Part shown: one piece after another, positions 16,432-26,063 of the stretch
How positions within the stretch are numbered: position 1 is the first letter of the stretch
Layout: each line of letters begins with the position of its first letter
From: Streptomyces sp. NBC_01233
Lineage (GTDB): Bacteria > Actinomycetota > Actinomycetes > Streptomycetales > Streptomycetaceae
DNA: 64,000 nt
NCBI RefSeq assembly: GCF_035989305.1
Contig: NZ_CP108514.1
Span: 8,164,501-8,228,500, forward strand
Reading direction: 5' to 3'
Position numbers and translations under genes: made by a program
Notes under the pieces: generated by a model
Told to the model about the DNA's origin: nothing
Databases searched by the model: none
Seen by the model: only the letters and a program-made list of their open reading frames with translations

Positions 16432-17424
16432 ATGGCCTCGGCACCCGACCTGAGCGTGTACACGGGCCGGCCGTCCGGCCTGATCGGCAAGCAGATCGCG
16501 GGCTACCGGGTGGAGCGCCTGATCGGCCGCGGCGGCATGGCCGTCGTCTACTCCGCGAAGGACCTGCGCCTGGACCGTACGGTCGCGCTCAAGCTGATCG
16601 CCCCCGAGCGCGCCCGCGACGACACCTTCCGGCGCCGCTTCACGCACGAATCGCGGGTGGCCGCGAAGATCGACCACCCGCACATCGTGCCGATCTTCGA
16701 AGCCGGTGAGACCGACGGCGTCCTCTACATCGCCATGCGGTACGTCTCCGGGCTGGACCTGCGGGCCCTGCTGGACCGGGACGGCCCGCTGCCCGTCGCG
16801 ACGGCGCTGCGCATCGCCTCCCAGGTGGCGTCCGCGCTCGACGCGGCCCACGAGCACGATCTGGTGCACCGGGACGTCAAGCCCGGCAACATCCTGGTCG
16901 CCGCGGGCACCGACAGCGACCACCCCGAGCACATCTACCTCACGGACTTCGGACTGACGAAGAAGTCGCTGTCGCTCAGCGGGTTCACCACGGCGGGGGA
17001 GTTCGTGGGCACGCTCGACTACATGGCACCGGAACAGATCACCGGCAGGCCGGTCGACGGCAGGTGCGACCTCTACAGCCTCGCCTGCGTCGTCTACGAA
17101 ACCCTCACCGGCGGGCCCCCCTTCGTGCGCGACGAGGACGTGGCGCTGCTGTGGGCGCACCAGTACGACCAGCCGGCTCCCCTGTCGGAGCGGCGGCCCG
17201 GGATCGCACCCGCCGCCGACGAGGTTCTGGCCAAGGCCCTGGCGAAGGTGCCGGAGGACCGCTACGACTCCTGCCTGGAGTTCGTGGGAGCCCTGCGCGC
17301 CGCCGCCGGAAACGGCAGCAAGCACGAGGACGCTCCGTCGTCCGGGGTGAAACCCCAGGAGCCGCCGCCGGAGCCTCCGATCTGGGCCAGGCCCGTCTTC
17401 CACGCCCCGACCGGCGAACCGTAG
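16432..17424 (+). CDS. Soluble Ser/Thr protein kinase (PknB/Hanks type)
   Basis: A 330-residue protein. The kinase domain spans residues about 25-290 with all key motifs: GRGGMAVVY glycine loop, catalytic Lys54 in VALKLI, Asp148 in HRDVKPGNIL, Asp172 in DFGL and APEQ in the activation segment. The tail is short and Pro-rich with no transmembrane segment or PASTA repeats, so unlike PknB it should be cytosolic. It lies between the secreted glycine-rich genes and a convergent PP2C-type phosphatase. A kinase-phosphatase pairing is suggested by position only. Confidence 0.9.
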   Translation: MASAPDLSVYTGRPSGLIGKQIAGYRVERLIGRGGMAVVYSAKDLRLDRTVALKLIAPERARDDTFRRRFTHESRVAAKIDHPHIVPIFEAGETDGVLYIAMRYVSGLDLRALLDRDGPLPVATALRIASQVASALDAAHEHDLVHRDVKPGNILVAAGTDSDHPEHIYLTDFGLTKKSLSLSGFTTAGEFVGTLDYMAPEQITGRPVDGRCDLYSLACVVYETLTGGPPFVRDEDVALLWAHQYDQPAPLSERRPGIAPAADEVLAKALAKVPEDRYDSCLEFVGALRAAAGNGSKHEDAPSSGVKPQEPPPEPPIWARPVFHAPTGEP

Positions 17425-17469
17425 GGCACTGCGGTCCGTACGGCGGCCGGGCGTGGGGGAGCCGGGTCC

Positions 17470-19920
17470 TCAGAACCCGGCGAGCGACTGCTCGGCCCAG
17501 ATGGTCTTGCCGAGCGTGGAGTGCCGGGTGCCCCAGCGCTCGGCGAGCTGGGCGACCAGCAGCAGGCCCCGCCCTCCCTCGTCGAAGGTGCGGGCACGCC
17601 GCATGTGCGGGGCGGTGCTGCTCGCGTCGGAGACCTCGCAGAGCAGGGTGCTGTCGTCGTGGATCAGCCGCAGCTCGATCGGCGGCGCCCCGTAACGGAT
17701 GGCGTTGGTCACCAGTTCGCTGACCACGAGCTCCGTCACGAACGCGGCCTCGTCCAGCCCCCAGGCCGTCAGCTGCTCGGTGGTGTACCGGCGGGCCTGG
17801 GCGACGATGGACGGGTCGGAGGGCAGCTCCCAGACGACCACCTTGTCGGCGTGCAGGGCCCGGGTCCGGGCGACGAGCAGGGCGACGTCGTCGTCGGGAC
17901 GGTGGGTCAGCAGCGCCGCCAGTACGCGGTCGCAGACCGTGTCCAGGTTGGAGGCGGGAAGCACGAGGGCCGCGAACATGCTGTCCAGGGACTCGTCGAT
18001 GTCACGCTCGCGGGGTTGCAGCAGGCCATCGGTGTACAGGGCGAGGAGGCTGCCCTCGGGAATCTCGGTCTCGAGGGTCTCGAAGGGCAGGCCCCCCAGG
18101 CCCAGCGGCGGCCCGGCCGGGACGTCGAGGAGGTAGACGGAGCCCTCCGGGCTGACCACGGCGGGCGGGGGGTGGCCGGCCCGGGCGACGGTGCAGCGGC
18201 GGGTGACCGGGTCGTAGACCACGTAAAGGCAGGTGGTGCCGATGCCGCCGGCGGCCTCCCCGGCGGCTCCCTGGTCGCCCTCGTCGGCGGACAGGTGGAT
18301 GATCAGGTCGTCGAGGTGGGTGAGCAGCTCGTCGGGCGGCAGGTCCACGTCGGCCAGCGTACGCACCGCGGTGCGCAGCCGGCCCATGGTGGCGGAGGCA
18401 CGGATGCCGTGGCCGACGACGTCGCCCACCACGAGGGCCACCCGTGCGCCGGACAACGGGATCACGTCGAACCAGTCGCCGCCCACGCCGGCATCGGTAC
18501 CGGCGGGCAGGTAGCGGGAGGCGATCTCGAGCGCCGGGTGATCGGGCAGCGAGTGCGGGAGCAGGCTGCGCTGCAGCGTCATGGTGGTGGTGTGCTCGCG
18601 GCTGTTCCGGCGCGCGTTGTGGATGCTGACGGCCGCCCTGGACGTCAGCTCCTCGGCCAGCCACAGGTCCTCCGGGTGGAAGGGCTCCTGACGCTGGTGA
18701 CGGCTGAAGACGGCCAGGCCGAGCGTGGTACCTCCGGCACGCAGCGGCACCATCATCATCGAGTGGGTTCCGGACTGACTGATCCAGGCGGCTCCGGGGT
18801 CCTGGGCCACCCATCGGGCGACGCTGGGGTCCGAGGCCGCGTACACGGCGCCGCGGCCCGCGGCCAGACACTCGACGGGAGGTGACAGCGCCGGATAGAC
18901 GGCCGTCCCGCCGACCGGGACCTGGGACTCCAGGCCTCCTTCGAGGAGCGCGCGCACGGCGGTGTGGGACACGGTGACCGGCCCCGGGGCCGGCCGGGAG
19001 GAGCGCTCGTCGGCGTGCGGGGGAGGCTCCAGCAGGTCGACGACCGCGAAGTCGGCGATCCGGGGTACGGCGGCGTCGGCGAGCTCCTCCGCGGTGCGGG
19101 CGCTGTCCGTGCTGGTTCCGATGCCGGCGGTGTCGACGTCCGACAGGAGCAGCTGCGGCCGCTCACCGCCGGTTCCGGTCTTCTCGTGCGCGGCCAGGCA
19201 TACGGCGCGCACCCGGCCGTCCGCGTCACGCAAGGGGGCCAGCGAGGCCGCCAGGCCGCGATCCGCCCGCGTACCCGTGGGGCGGACGAAGGCGTCGACG
19301 TGCTGGGGCTCCCCCGTCTCCACCACCAGGCGCATCCTGCGCTCGGTCTCGTCGCTCACGGGATCCGGCGCGATCTCCGGCAGCCGCAGCCCGCGCATCT
19401 CGGTCTCCGTGAGCGACAGCGCGCGCTCCATGCCGGCGTTCGCCCGCACCAGCCGCAGGTCCGCGTCGAAGACCGCGAGGAAACAGGGGGACTGGGCGAA
19501 CGTCCACTCCTTCAGGGAGTCGCCCCAGGGTGTACGGGGCTCGCCCGGCACGGCGGACACCACGAACCACTTGGTGTTCCCGCCGGTGGACGTCCAGCGG
19601 TGCGCGAGCAGTCTCAGTTCCACCCGCCGGCCGTCCCGGTGCCGCAGTGCCACGGTGCCGTTCCACCGGTCCTGCCCGGAGGGGATCCGCCCCGCGCTCT
19701 CGTCGACGTCCCCGTCGTCCCGGGCGCCGTCGGCGAGCAGGCGGGCGGCGGGCTGTCCCACGATCTCGGCGGGCTCGTAGCCGAGCAGCCGACGGGCGTC
19801 CTCGCTCCACTCGGTCACGATGCCCTGTTCGCTGAGGGTGGCCGTGGCCGTGTAGGTCGATCCGTCGGAGGCGTTCGTCTCCTCCGGCCGCTCACCAGGA
19901 GAGGTGGGAAGTTGCTCCAT
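17470..19920 (-). CDS. Multidomain SpoIIE-type PP2C phosphatase with PAS, GAF and anti-sigma-like ATPase domains
   Basis: An 816-residue protein. Two PAS-like domains (about 20-250; e.g. LLGYEPAEIVGQPAA and FLAVFDADLRLVRANAGM), a GAF domain (about 265-450), then a SpoIIE/PP2C phosphatase beginning with LQRSLLPHSLP and containing GGDWFDVIPL and VGDVVGHGIRAS metal-binding motifs. The last 120 residues are a RsbW-like HATPase_c domain (LVVSELVTNAIRYGAPP and DEGGRGLLLV). Such proteins control anti-anti-sigma factors by dephosphorylation and phosphorylation, here under input from the sensor domains. No membrane segment is visible. It converges with the kinase gene. Confidence 0.9.
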   Translation of the reverse strand: MEQLPTSPGERPEETNASDGSTYTATATLSEQGIVTEWSEDARRLLGYEPAEIVGQPAARLLADGARDDGDVDESAGRIPSGQDRWNGTVALRHRDGRRVELRLLAHRWTSTGGNTKWFVVSAVPGEPRTPWGDSLKEWTFAQSPCFLAVFDADLRLVRANAGMERALSLTETEMRGLRLPEIAPDPVSDETERRMRLVVETGEPQHVDAFVRPTGTRADRGLAASLAPLRDADGRVRAVCLAAHEKTGTGGERPQLLLSDVDTAGIGTSTDSARTAEELADAAVPRIADFAVVDLLEPPPHADERSSRPAPGPVTVSHTAVRALLEGGLESQVPVGGTAVYPALSPPVECLAAGRGAVYAASDPSVARWVAQDPGAAWISQSGTHSMMMVPLRAGGTTLGLAVFSRHQRQEPFHPEDLWLAEELTSRAAVSIHNARRNSREHTTTMTLQRSLLPHSLPDHPALEIASRYLPAGTDAGVGGDWFDVIPLSGARVALVVGDVVGHGIRASATMGRLRTAVRTLADVDLPPDELLTHLDDLIIHLSADEGDQGAAGEAAGGIGTTCLYVVYDPVTRRCTVARAGHPPPAVVSPEGSVYLLDVPAGPPLGLGGLPFETLETEIPEGSLLALYTDGLLQPRERDIDESLDSMFAALVLPASNLDTVCDRVLAALLTHRPDDDVALLVARTRALHADKVVVWELPSDPSIVAQARRYTTEQLTAWGLDEAAFVTELVVSELVTNAIRYGAPPIELRLIHDDSTLLCEVSDASSTAPHMRRARTFDEGGRGLLLVAQLAERWGTRHSTLGKTIWAEQSLAGF

Positions 19921-20050
19921 CGCCGCTCATCTCGCCCTCGCTCGTTCCCTCGCCGCGGTTCGACGGCAACCTGAACGGCCAGGGGCTCCACTGACAAGCA
20001 TCATCCGGCAGGGCAAGGAGCACCAACGCAGTGCTGCAAGGGGGGTGCGC

Positions 20051-23000
20051 TCAGCCCGCCGGACGCGGGGAGTGCGCGAGGACGAGGGCGAGGACCGCGT
20101 CCCCCGCCCGCCACACCGTCGCGCGACGCCGGCCGCCGAGGACGGGCGGGCGCAGGCCGAGGACCTCGACGAGGCGCGGGGCGGCGCCGAAGATGCTGCT
20201 CCGGTCGGCCTTGACCGCGGCTTCCTTGAGCGCCCAGGCGCCGGCCAGGGCGCATCCCTGCAGGATGCTGTCGTGGGCGAGGGAGTCGTGGATGACGAGG
20301 TCCCCGGGCCCGACGAGGTGACCGATCACGGTGACGTTGGTGGCGTGCCCGTTGGCCAGGGTGACCGCGGCCCCGCACGAGAGCCGGTCGGCGAGTTCCG
20401 CCTCGAGTTCCAGGTGGAGGGGACGGCTGCCGGACAGCAGCCGGCTGGCGGACACCGACGTGCCGCAGCGCTCGATCGCGTCCCGGGCCGCCTCGCTCAC
20501 CTGGGGGTGCGTGGCCATGCCCAGGTAGTTGTAGCTGGAGAACGAGAGGAGTTCCCGGCCGTCGATGACGGTCGTGTCCGTCATACCGCGTTCGTGGACG
20601 AGGAAGTAGGGATTGGGGACTCCCAGCCCGTTGAGCGCGGCGATGCACTCGCCGTGGGCGGTGACCTCGGGGAAGCACTCGATCCGCGTGTGCTCCTCGG
20701 GCAGCGGGGCGGTGGGCAGGTCGGCCGGCGGCGCCGGCCGGTCCTCCTCGCCGTGGCCGGCCCGCTGTACGGGGAAGGCCGCGGGTACGGCGTCCGGTGC
20801 GGCCTCGGGTACTGCCTGCGGTGCGGCGGCCGGCGCCGCGTCCGCGCCGCAGGAGTGCGCGATCATCGCGGCGATCTTCCCGACGGTCGGCCGGTCGGCG
20901 GCGCTCTCGTCGAACGTCCACTGCGGCCACTGCCGGGTGAGGGCGGTGAACAGGTCGGTCAGCATCAGCGAGTCGAAACCGAGCTCGTCGATCAGCAGCT
21001 GGTCGACGCGCAGGTGGCTCACCGGGAACGCGCTGATCCGGGCCACGTGCGCGAGCACGCCGGCGGTGGTCTCGTCGATCTCCCCGGCCGGGGAGGGCTC
21101 CTCCTCGGCCGGCGCGCGAGAAGCGGGCGGGTCGGCGGGGGCGGCGGGCACCGGCGCGGCTTCCACCGGCTCGGTGATCTCCGCGGCCGGGTTCCGCGCG
21201 GGAAGGGCCTCGGCGACCCGGGCGATCAGTGCCACCTGCTGCCGGACCAGCTGGAGCAGTTCACCCATCGGGTCGTCCGTCGGGTCGTTCACGTCCGCGT
21301 TCACAGGTGCGTCCATCGGGGTCTCCTCGGGCGTTACGGGCTCGGGCGTTACGGGCTCGGGCGGGAGGGCCGCGGCGCCGGCGTCCTTCCTCTTGGAGGG
21401 GCGCCCGCCCGGCACCCAGTAGGACCGGGTGTCGAGCTTCGCCACCGGCAGGTCCAGCAGGCGGCGGTCCTCCCGGGGCACCAGGGCCCGCGGGTCGACC
21501 GGGGCGCCCAGGACCGCGAGCCGGGCGAGGGCCCGGACGAAGCCGCGCCCGCCGTCCGGTGCCACCTCCCCGGCGGCCACGACGTGCACGTCGCCGTGGC
21601 CCGTGAGGTTGCGGCGGACCGAGGTGAGGAGCGAGCTGCCGCCCGTCACCTGGAGGAAGACGCGGGCCCCCTGGTCGTAGGCGGTCCGGACGGCGTCGCC
21701 GAAGTGGACCGGAGCGGACGCGTGACGGGCCCACAGCCCGCGCAGCTCATCCGGGTCGGCGCAGACCTCCGCGCTCACGGACGAGACGAACGGCAGGACG
21801 GGCCCGGCGATGCGCAGGGCGTCGAGGTCCGCGCGCACGGTCTCCTCGGCGGAGGCCAGCCGCGGCGAGTGGAAGGCGTTGGACACGTCGAGCGCGACCG
21901 TGACCACCCCGGCCTCGGCGCAGGCCCGCCGCACCGCGGCGAGCCCGTGCGGCGTACCGCTGACCACGACCTGCCGCGGCTGGTTGAAGCAGGCGAGCCA
22001 CACGTCGTCGATGCCGGACATCAGCCGGCGGCAGGTCTCCTTGTCGGTCTGGACGGCGAGCATCCCGCCCCCGAGGCCGGTCTCGGCCTGGCGGAGGGCC
22101 GCGCCCCGGTGGACCAGGAGCCGGACGGTGTCCTCGTCGGTGAGCGCTCCGGCCGCCGCGGCGGCGGCGAACTCCCCGACGCTGTGGCCGAGGGCGAGGT
22201 CGGGCGCGATGCCGCAGTGGGCGAGGAGCCGGGTCGCGGCGATCTGCACGGTGCCGAGCAGCGGCTGGCACACATCGGTGCCGGTCAGCCGGTGACTGAG
22301 CTCCTCGGGGTCGCCGTGGGCGGCCGAGGACTCGCCGTACAGCAGGTCCGCGAGGTCGAAGCCGGCGTCCCGGCGGGCCACGGCGCTGAGGACGTTGACG
22401 TCCGTGCGGAAGCCCGGGAACCGTTCGTAGAGGTCTTGCATCATGCCCGGCCGCTGGCTGCCCTGACCGGGGAAGAGGAAGGCGATGCGGCGCTCCGCCC
22501 CGGGCAGGGGAGCGTCGGCGGCGAAGGCGCCGTCACCGAGGTCGCCGCGGGCGCCTTCGGCCAGCTGCCCGCGGGCACGGCGCAGCCGCCGGGTGAACTC
22601 CTCCGTGCCGGCCGCCACGATCGCGAGCCGCGTCTTCAGCGGCTCCCGCGCGCCCAGGGTGTGGGCCAGCGCGGCGATCGGCACGGGGCCGGCCTCCTCC
22701 AGCATGTCGAGCACCTCGTCGATGTGCTGTTCCAGCAGCTCGGGGCTGCCGGCCGAGAGGAGCAGCAGCTGGGGCCGGGGCCCTTCGGCGCGGACCGGGA
22801 AGGTGCCGGGGGCGGGGGCGGGCTGCTCCTCGAGCACCACGTGCACGTTCGTGCCGCCGAAGCCGAAGGAGCTGACGGCGGCGCGTCGCGGGGTGCCCGC
22901 GCTCGGCCAGGGCCGTGCGGTGTCGGCGAAGCGCAGGCCCGCGGCGGAGATGCCCAGGTCGGGATGGGGGGTGGTGTCGGGCTGCGGCACGATCGTGCGG

Positions 23001-24187
23001 TGGTGGACGACCAGGGCCGTCTTGATCAGGCCCGCGATGCCCGCCGCGGACAGGGAGTGCCCGATGAGGGCCTTGCCGGAGCCGAGGTAGCACAGCGAGG
23101 GGTCGTCGTCGGGGTACTCGGTGCGCAGCCGGCGCAGGGCCTCCACTTCGGCTCGGTCGCCGGTGGCGGTGCCGGTGCCGTGGGCCTCGATGAAGCTCAC
23201 GGAGGACGGGGCGACCCCCGCGTCGTCGTAGGCCCGGAGCATGGCGCGCAGCTGGCCTTCGGCGGTGGGGACCAGCGGTCCGGGGGACGCTCCGTCGTTG
23301 GCCGAGCCGATGCCCTTGATCACCGCGTAGACGCGGTCGCCGTCCGCGAGGGCGTCGGCGAGCGGGCGTATGACGACGGCGCCGGCGCCCTCGCCGAGGA
23401 CGAAGCCGTCGGCCTCCTCGTCGAAGGGACGGCACACCCCGGTGGCGGACAGCGCGCGGAGCCTGGAGAAGCCGACCAGGCTGTCCGGGGTGAGGTTGAG
23501 GTACACGCCGCCCACGACGGCGATCCGGCAGGTGCCCTGGCGCAGCTGGGCGACGGCCTGGTCGAGGGCGACCAGTGAGCCGGAGCAGGCGGCGTCGACG
23601 GCGAAGCTGGGGCCGCCGAGGTCGAACTGCCGGCTGACGGTGCCGGACGCCATGTTGAGCAGGCTCCCGGGCAGGGTGGAGGAGTGGATGGTGCCGAGCT
23701 CGGCCGCCTGCTCCCTGACGGCGTCGAGGTCGCCGGGGCGGTCCGCCCCCCGCATCCCCTCGGCCAGGCAGATCGCCCGCAGGGGGGCCGCCATCAGGTC
23801 CTTGTACTCGGACACCGATATTCCGAAGAAGACCCCGGTGTTCTCCCGGTCGAAGTCGCCGCGGCCCATGCCCGCGTCGTCGAGGGCCTCGCGGGCGATG
23901 TCGAGCATCAGCCGGTGCTGCGGGTCCATGGACCGGGCCCGCGCGGGCGGCACCCCGTGGTGCAGGGCGTCGAAGCGGTCCACGTCGTCCAGGAACGAGA
24001 CCTGGTCGGTGTACGCGGCGTTGGGGGCCGAGCGGTCGCCGGGCTGGTGGAAGGCCTCGTGGTTCCAGCGCTCCGCCGGGACGGCGGAGAACTGGCGTTC
24101 CCCGCCCATCAGGAGCTTCCAGTAGGCGCGGATGTCGGGGGCGCCGGGGAAGCGGCAGCCGAGTCCGGTGATGGCGATGTCGGTCAT
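20051..24187 (-). CDS. Type I polyketide synthase KS-AT-ACP with truncated AOS domain fused to a PPTase-like tail
   Basis: A 1,378-residue protein. KS (about 1-440) has active Cys201 in DAACSGS and EAHGTGT. AT (about 540-860) has the Ser669 motif GHSVGE and His773 in NAFHSPR, a malonyl-CoA pattern. ACP has Ser1073 in GFDSLML. The AOS domain begins near 1165 and is collinear with the one at 3756-7127 up to GCALAGA (residue 1317). There it stops: the PLP lysine and DEAH-type region are missing. The final 61 residues start WALKEAAVKA, the WxxKEAxxKA motif of AcpS-type phosphopantetheinyl transferases, and resemble the C-terminal half of such an enzyme. A deletion that fused two genes is the simplest reading. 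The start overlaps the stop of the frame upstream (ATGA). Confidence 0.85.
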   Translation of the reverse strand: MTDIAITGLGCRFPGAPDIRAYWKLLMGGERQFSAVPAERWNHEAFHQPGDRSAPNAAYTDQVSFLDDVDRFDALHHGVPPARARSMDPQHRLMLDIAREALDDAGMGRGDFDRENTGVFFGISVSEYKDLMAAPLRAICLAEGMRGADRPGDLDAVREQAAELGTIHSSTLPGSLLNMASGTVSRQFDLGGPSFAVDAACSGSLVALDQAVAQLRQGTCRIAVVGGVYLNLTPDSLVGFSRLRALSATGVCRPFDEEADGFVLGEGAGAVVIRPLADALADGDRVYAVIKGIGSANDGASPGPLVPTAEGQLRAMLRAYDDAGVAPSSVSFIEAHGTGTATGDRAEVEALRRLRTEYPDDDPSLCYLGSGKALIGHSLSAAGIAGLIKTALVVHHRTIVPQPDTTPHPDLGISAAGLRFADTARPWPSAGTPRRAAVSSFGFGGTNVHVVLEEQPAPAPGTFPVRAEGPRPQLLLLSAGSPELLEQHIDEVLDMLEEAGPVPIAALAHTLGAREPLKTRLAIVAAGTEEFTRRLRRARGQLAEGARGDLGDGAFAADAPLPGAERRIAFLFPGQGSQRPGMMQDLYERFPGFRTDVNVLSAVARRDAGFDLADLLYGESSAAHGDPEELSHRLTGTDVCQPLLGTVQIAATRLLAHCGIAPDLALGHSVGEFAAAAAAGALTDEDTVRLLVHRGAALRQAETGLGGGMLAVQTDKETCRRLMSGIDDVWLACFNQPRQVVVSGTPHGLAAVRRACAEAGVVTVALDVSNAFHSPRLASAEETVRADLDALRIAGPVLPFVSSVSAEVCADPDELRGLWARHASAPVHFGDAVRTAYDQGARVFLQVTGGSSLLTSVRRNLTGHGDVHVVAAGEVAPDGGRGFVRALARLAVLGAPVDPRALVPREDRRLLDLPVAKLDTRSYWVPGGRPSKRKDAGAAALPPEPVTPEPVTPEETPMDAPVNADVNDPTDDPMGELLQLVRQQVALIARVAEALPARNPAAEITEPVEAAPVPAAPADPPASRAPAEEEPSPAGEIDETTAGVLAHVARISAFPVSHLRVDQLLIDELGFDSLMLTDLFTALTRQWPQWTFDESAADRPTVGKIAAMIAHSCGADAAPAAAPQAVPEAAPDAVPAAFPVQRAGHGEEDRPAPPADLPTAPLPEEHTRIECFPEVTAHGECIAALNGLGVPNPYFLVHERGMTDTTVIDGRELLSFSSYNYLGMATHPQVSEAARDAIERCGTSVSASRLLSGSRPLHLELEAELADRLSCGAAVTLANGHATNVTVIGHLVGPGDLVIHDSLAHDSILQGCALAGAWALKEAAVKADRSSIFGAAPRLVEVLGLRPPVLGGRRRATVWRAGDAVLALVLAHSPRPAG

Positions 24188-25404
24188 GACGGGTCTTCCT
24201 TGTCGTGCATCCCCCGGACGGGGCCGGGGTTGCGGGAGGGGGACGTGCGGGAACGGGGGTGTGCGGGAACGGGGCGGTCCGGGTACGCGGCCTGCGCCCC
24301 GGTGGTCAGCGGCGCGCGGGTGCGCGGGCGCGGTCGTGGGGGCGGACGGGTGTACGGACCGAGGTCCGGCCCTGTGGAGGGCACCGGCCCGGCGGGCATC
24401 TCCGGAGCGGCGGCGGACGGGACGCCGGGCGCGGCACCTTGCGCCTCGGCAGCTTCGGCGACCACCAGTTCAGGCCGCCCGCCAGACGCATGAGCGCCGG
24501 TACGAGGACTCCGCGGACGCGTCGCGAGCGCGGCGGAGACCGTGGCGGCACTGAAGACGATCGTGTGGCCCGCCGTGCGCACGGTCCGGATCGCGGCGTT
24601 GCGCGGCCGGTACCCGTCGGCCAGCTCCTCGCGGAACCGCGAGACGATCAGCAGCCCGTAGTCGATGCCCAGCCCCAGGCCGAGCGCGGTGGTGAGGTTC
24701 AGTGCGAACACGGACACGCCGGTGACGGAGCCGAGGACGCTCAGGACCAGCAGTGTCCCGGCAATGGCCAGAACCCCGATCAGCAGGGGCAGAGCAGCGG
24801 CCACCACACTGCCGAACACCAGGACCAGCAGGATCAGGGTTCCCGGCAGGACGACGGCCTCGGCGCGCTTGAGGTCGGACTCCGAGAGGTCCTGGAGCTC
24901 GGCGTCGACGAGCGCGGTCCCTCCCACGTGCAGGGCCAGGGCCGTCCCTGGAGAGGCCGGGGCGGCCAGTTCCCGCTTCAGTTCCTTGACCCGGGCTCCG
25001 AGCCGCTCCCCCTCGCCGTCCACGTGCGCGACCACCATGGCCGCGTCACCGTCCCGGCCGCGCAGCTCGGCCGCGCCGCCGGTCCAGTACGAGGTCACGG
25101 CGCTGACGTGCGGCCGGGCGGCGAGGCGGCTGGTCAGGGCCTCGCCCTCGCTGCGGGCCGCCGGGTCGTCCACGGAACCGCCGCGGGCCTGCGCGACGAC
25201 GACGAGGTTGGGGGACGCCCCCAGGCCCTCGGCCGCCAGGTGGGCGGCGCGGCTGGACTCGGAGCGCGGGTCGTCGTATCCCTGGGTCTTCAGCCGGCCG
25301 GTCGCCCCCGCACCGAAAACGGCGGACACGACGAGGAACACGAGCGCGGCGAAGAGCACGAGTCGGGGGCGGCGGGTCACGAAGACCCCTGCGCGACGGG
25401 ACAC
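24184..25404 (-). pseudogene. MMPL-family (RND-type) lipid exporter with internal deletion and frameshift
   Basis: The frame starts at GTG 25404, with GGAGG five bases upstream. It encodes an N-terminal membrane segment (LVLFAALVFLVVSAVFG), a periplasmic domain and the first bundle of MMPL transmembrane helices, up to VFSAATVSAAL near 24535. From there the reading is frameshifted, and the other frame shows the normal MMPL C-terminus (VLVPALMRLAGGLNWWSPK, near 24460-24520). About 350 residues expected between these points are gone. An internal deletion has joined the N-terminal half to the last 40 codons out of frame. The residual frame runs on to overlap the PKS start. It was presumably an exporter for the PKS product. 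Confidence 0.8.
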
Positions 25405-25559
25405 GGATGCCTCCGATCCGGGTGGCGTATCGGTCCTGTCCTGCACTGGCGCAGGACGGTCGATTTCCACCGTGCCCGGAGGAGTGACGGGGTCGTAGCC
25501 CCGGCTGTTCGTACCTTGACAGGGGCCGGCGGGACCGCTCTCGCGGTCGGCGGAGGCCG

Positions 25560-26060
25560 TCACCGCAGGCCGGACACCCTGAAGACGGTGCGGGCGGTCT
25601 CCCGCTCGACGTGCTCGACGTGCTCGGCCGGCTCGCGCAGCGCGGTGGAGCCCAGCTGCAGCGTGCCGCGCTCGACCGAGGTACGGGTGTCGGCGTCCAG
25701 CCGGCGCCACATCGCGGGTTGAGGGTCAGGACGGTCGGATCGATCTCGACGCCGCTTCCCTCGGTGTCCCGGAGCAGGAGGCGCTGGGCCACGCCGTCGC
25801 ACCACTGCAGGGAGGCCAGGGAGTCGGTGCGGACACTGCGCCCGACCAGCAGTCCGCGGGTGCTCAGCCGGCCGGCCCGTACGGAGACCCGGGGCGGCAG
25901 CAGGATCACGAACAGCAGCGCGGCCAGACCCGCCCAGAGGGCGCCGCGGAGCACGCAGAGCTCGCCGGTACCCGCGTCCGGCACGAGCAGGGCCGCGAGC
26001 AACAGCGCGGCCGTGCAGATCGCGGAACGTCGCGCACCGGCCCAGTGGATGTCCTCGGCG
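25560..26060 (-). pseudogene. Frameshifted and 5'-truncated membrane protein remnant
   Basis: A hydrophobic pair of segments ([14 protein letters not shown] and [13 protein letters not shown]) is followed by a soluble domain rich in Asp/Arg ending VFRVSGLR. A one-base loss near 25728 splits the reading frame: NPRCGAG in one frame should read NPAMWRRLD in the other. The upstream side has no start codon before the kdpB remnant, so the 5' end is missing too. The pattern resembles a common Streptomyces hypothetical membrane protein with a PH-like domain, but I cannot name it. A sequencing error could explain the frameshift but not the missing start. Confidence 0.55.
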
Positions 26061-26063
26061 AGT

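Noticed and set aside
24205..25722. 505-codon plus-strand frame opposite the MMPL pseudogene
   Set aside because: It is low complexity and Gly/Arg/Gln-rich, and it is explained as a shadow of the minus-strand reading.
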